Source of the DNA: Mesorhizobium sp. M00.F.Ca.ET.216.01.1.1
GTDB lineage: Bacteria; Pseudomonadota; Alphaproteobacteria; Rhizobiales; Rhizobiaceae
Assembly: GCF_004010325.2 (NCBI RefSeq)
Contig: NZ_SADR02000010.1
Span: 1-64,000, forward strand
Reading direction: 5' to 3'
DNA: 64,000 bases
In this document: positions 63,338-64,000 of the stretch, one piece after another
Layout: each line of letters opens with the position of its first letter
How positions within the stretch are numbered: position 1 is the stretch's first letter
Position numbers and translations under genes: made by a program
Notes under the pieces: generated by a model
The model's input: the letters and a program-made list of their open reading frames with translations, nothing else
What the model was told of the DNA's origin: nothing
The model's database searches: none

Positions 63338-64000
63338 CTAGCGCGCTAGTCGAAAAATCGCATCGCAGTCGAGATGGGTCTCCAGCTCGGCTGCGACCTC
63401 GTCCAGCGCTCGTTCGACCTCGGCGCGATAGTCGATGCCACCGCTCCTGACGCCGAGACTTTCGAGGAACCTCGCTCGAAAAGCATCGGCTGAAAACAGC
63501 CCGTGCATATAGGTGCCAAACACCTTGCCGTCGGGGGAAACAGCGCCGTCATCGACGCCGTTGATGACGGCGGACGGCCGCAGCATGTCCGGCCCGGTGG
63601 TGCGGCCGAGATGAATCTCGTAACCCTCGAGCGGCAGGCCGAAGTGCACCGAGCGTGCGCTGACATTGCGCACGGTCTTTTCCGGCTCCATCACCGTTTC
63701 GACATCGAGCAGGCCGAGCCCTTCGGTCTCGGTAATGCTGCCTTCGATGCCGTCAGGATCGCGCACCACACGGCCGAGCATCTGGAAGCCGCCGCAGATG
63801 CCGACGACATGGCCGCCGCGTTTCCTGTGAGCGACAAGGCCGCGGTCCCAGCCGTTTTCGCGGAATTTCAACAAATCGCCGATCGTCGATTTCGAGCCGG
63901 GAATGACCACCAGCCCGGCATCCTCCGGCAGGTGCTGGCCGGGAGGCACGAACACCACCTCGACCTGTGGTTCAGCCTTGAGCGGGTCGAGATCGTCGAA
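63338..64000 (-). CDS. cobQ: Cobyric acid synthase CobQ, C-terminal part
   Basis: The frame is open from the window edge to a TAG at 63338-63340 and gives the glutamine-amidotransferase half of CobQ. VVIPGSKSTIGDL, the catalytic Cys in VGICGGFQMLG, YEIHLGRT and GTYMHGLF with the catalytic His are visible. It amidates adenosylcobyrinate diamide in cobalamin synthesis. The N-terminal ATP-binding half lies beyond the window. Confidence 0.93.
   Translation of the reverse strand, partial: FDDLDPLKAEPQVEVVFVPPGQHLPEDAGLVVIPGSKSTIGDLLKFRENGWDRGLVAHRKRGGHVVGICGGFQMLGRVVRDPDGIEGSITETEGLGLLDVETVMEPEKTVRNVSARSVHFGLPLEGYEIHLGRTTGPDMLRPSAVINGVDDGAVSPDGKVFGTYMHGLFSADAFRARFLESLGVRSGGIDYRAEVERALDEVAAELETHLDCDAIFRLAR

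Overview
The window is high-GC, densely packed chromosomal DNA of an alphaproteobacterium in the Rhizobiales, most likely Mesorhizobium or a close relative. The evidence is a RirA iron regulator beside an hmu/bhu haem locus, an acpXL-fabF2XL-fabF1XL-adh-lpxXL very-long-chain fatty acid (lipid A) cluster, a PutA/Lrp pair, and palindromic intergenic repeats of a kind common in these genomes. No rRNA, tRNA, CRISPR array or transposase was recognised.

Layout. 1-5.2 kb: decayed phosphoribosyltransferase and ATPase remnants, an endonuclease/exonuclease/phosphatase-family gene, then acetate kinase and phosphoketolase on the minus strand. 5.5-7.5 kb: an SRPBCC protein, CutC and a GNAT acetyltransferase. 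7.5-11.4 kb: a three-subunit molybdenum hydroxylase operon of the CO-dehydrogenase/xanthine-dehydrogenase family. 11.7-15.4 kb: a FIST protein, a hybrid histidine kinase and a LuxR-type response regulator, resembling the NosP/NahK nitric-oxide module, with a VOC gene between. 15.6-21.6 kb: FAH hydrolase, maleylacetoacetate isomerase, alcohol dehydrogenase, a DMT exporter divergent from a MocR regulator, MaoC and a phasin.

21.8-29 kb holds the most unusual structure. A resident DUF445 gene survives only as an N-terminal piece (28752-28973) and a decayed C-terminal piece (21770-22119). The 6.6 kb between them carries another, intact DUF445 gene, two HMA-like proteins without metal-binding cysteines, a P-type ATPase with an HMA-like N-terminus, and two tandem DUF5132 proteins. 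I propose that this is an inserted ion-transport or membrane module.

29.1-38.1 kb is a complete haem acquisition locus: rirA, hmuVUTS, hemP, a TonB-dependent receptor, a secreted unknown protein, a frameshifted tonB and an IsdG-type haem mono-oxygenase, with a RirA-type operator in the divergent promoter. 38.1-49.5 kb: putA/putR, a dihaem peroxidase with a FixH-like partner, KDG kinase, aldose epimerase, GabD, an AEC transporter and a histidine phosphatase. 49.7-54.6 kb: the lipid A VLCFA operon, in which one of the two ketosynthases lacks the catalytic cysteine. 54.7-64 kb: L,D-transpeptidase, an M20 peptidase with a complete peptide ABC transporter, TerB, a TSUP transporter, a tiny membrane protein, and the C-terminal half of cobyric acid synthase running off the window.
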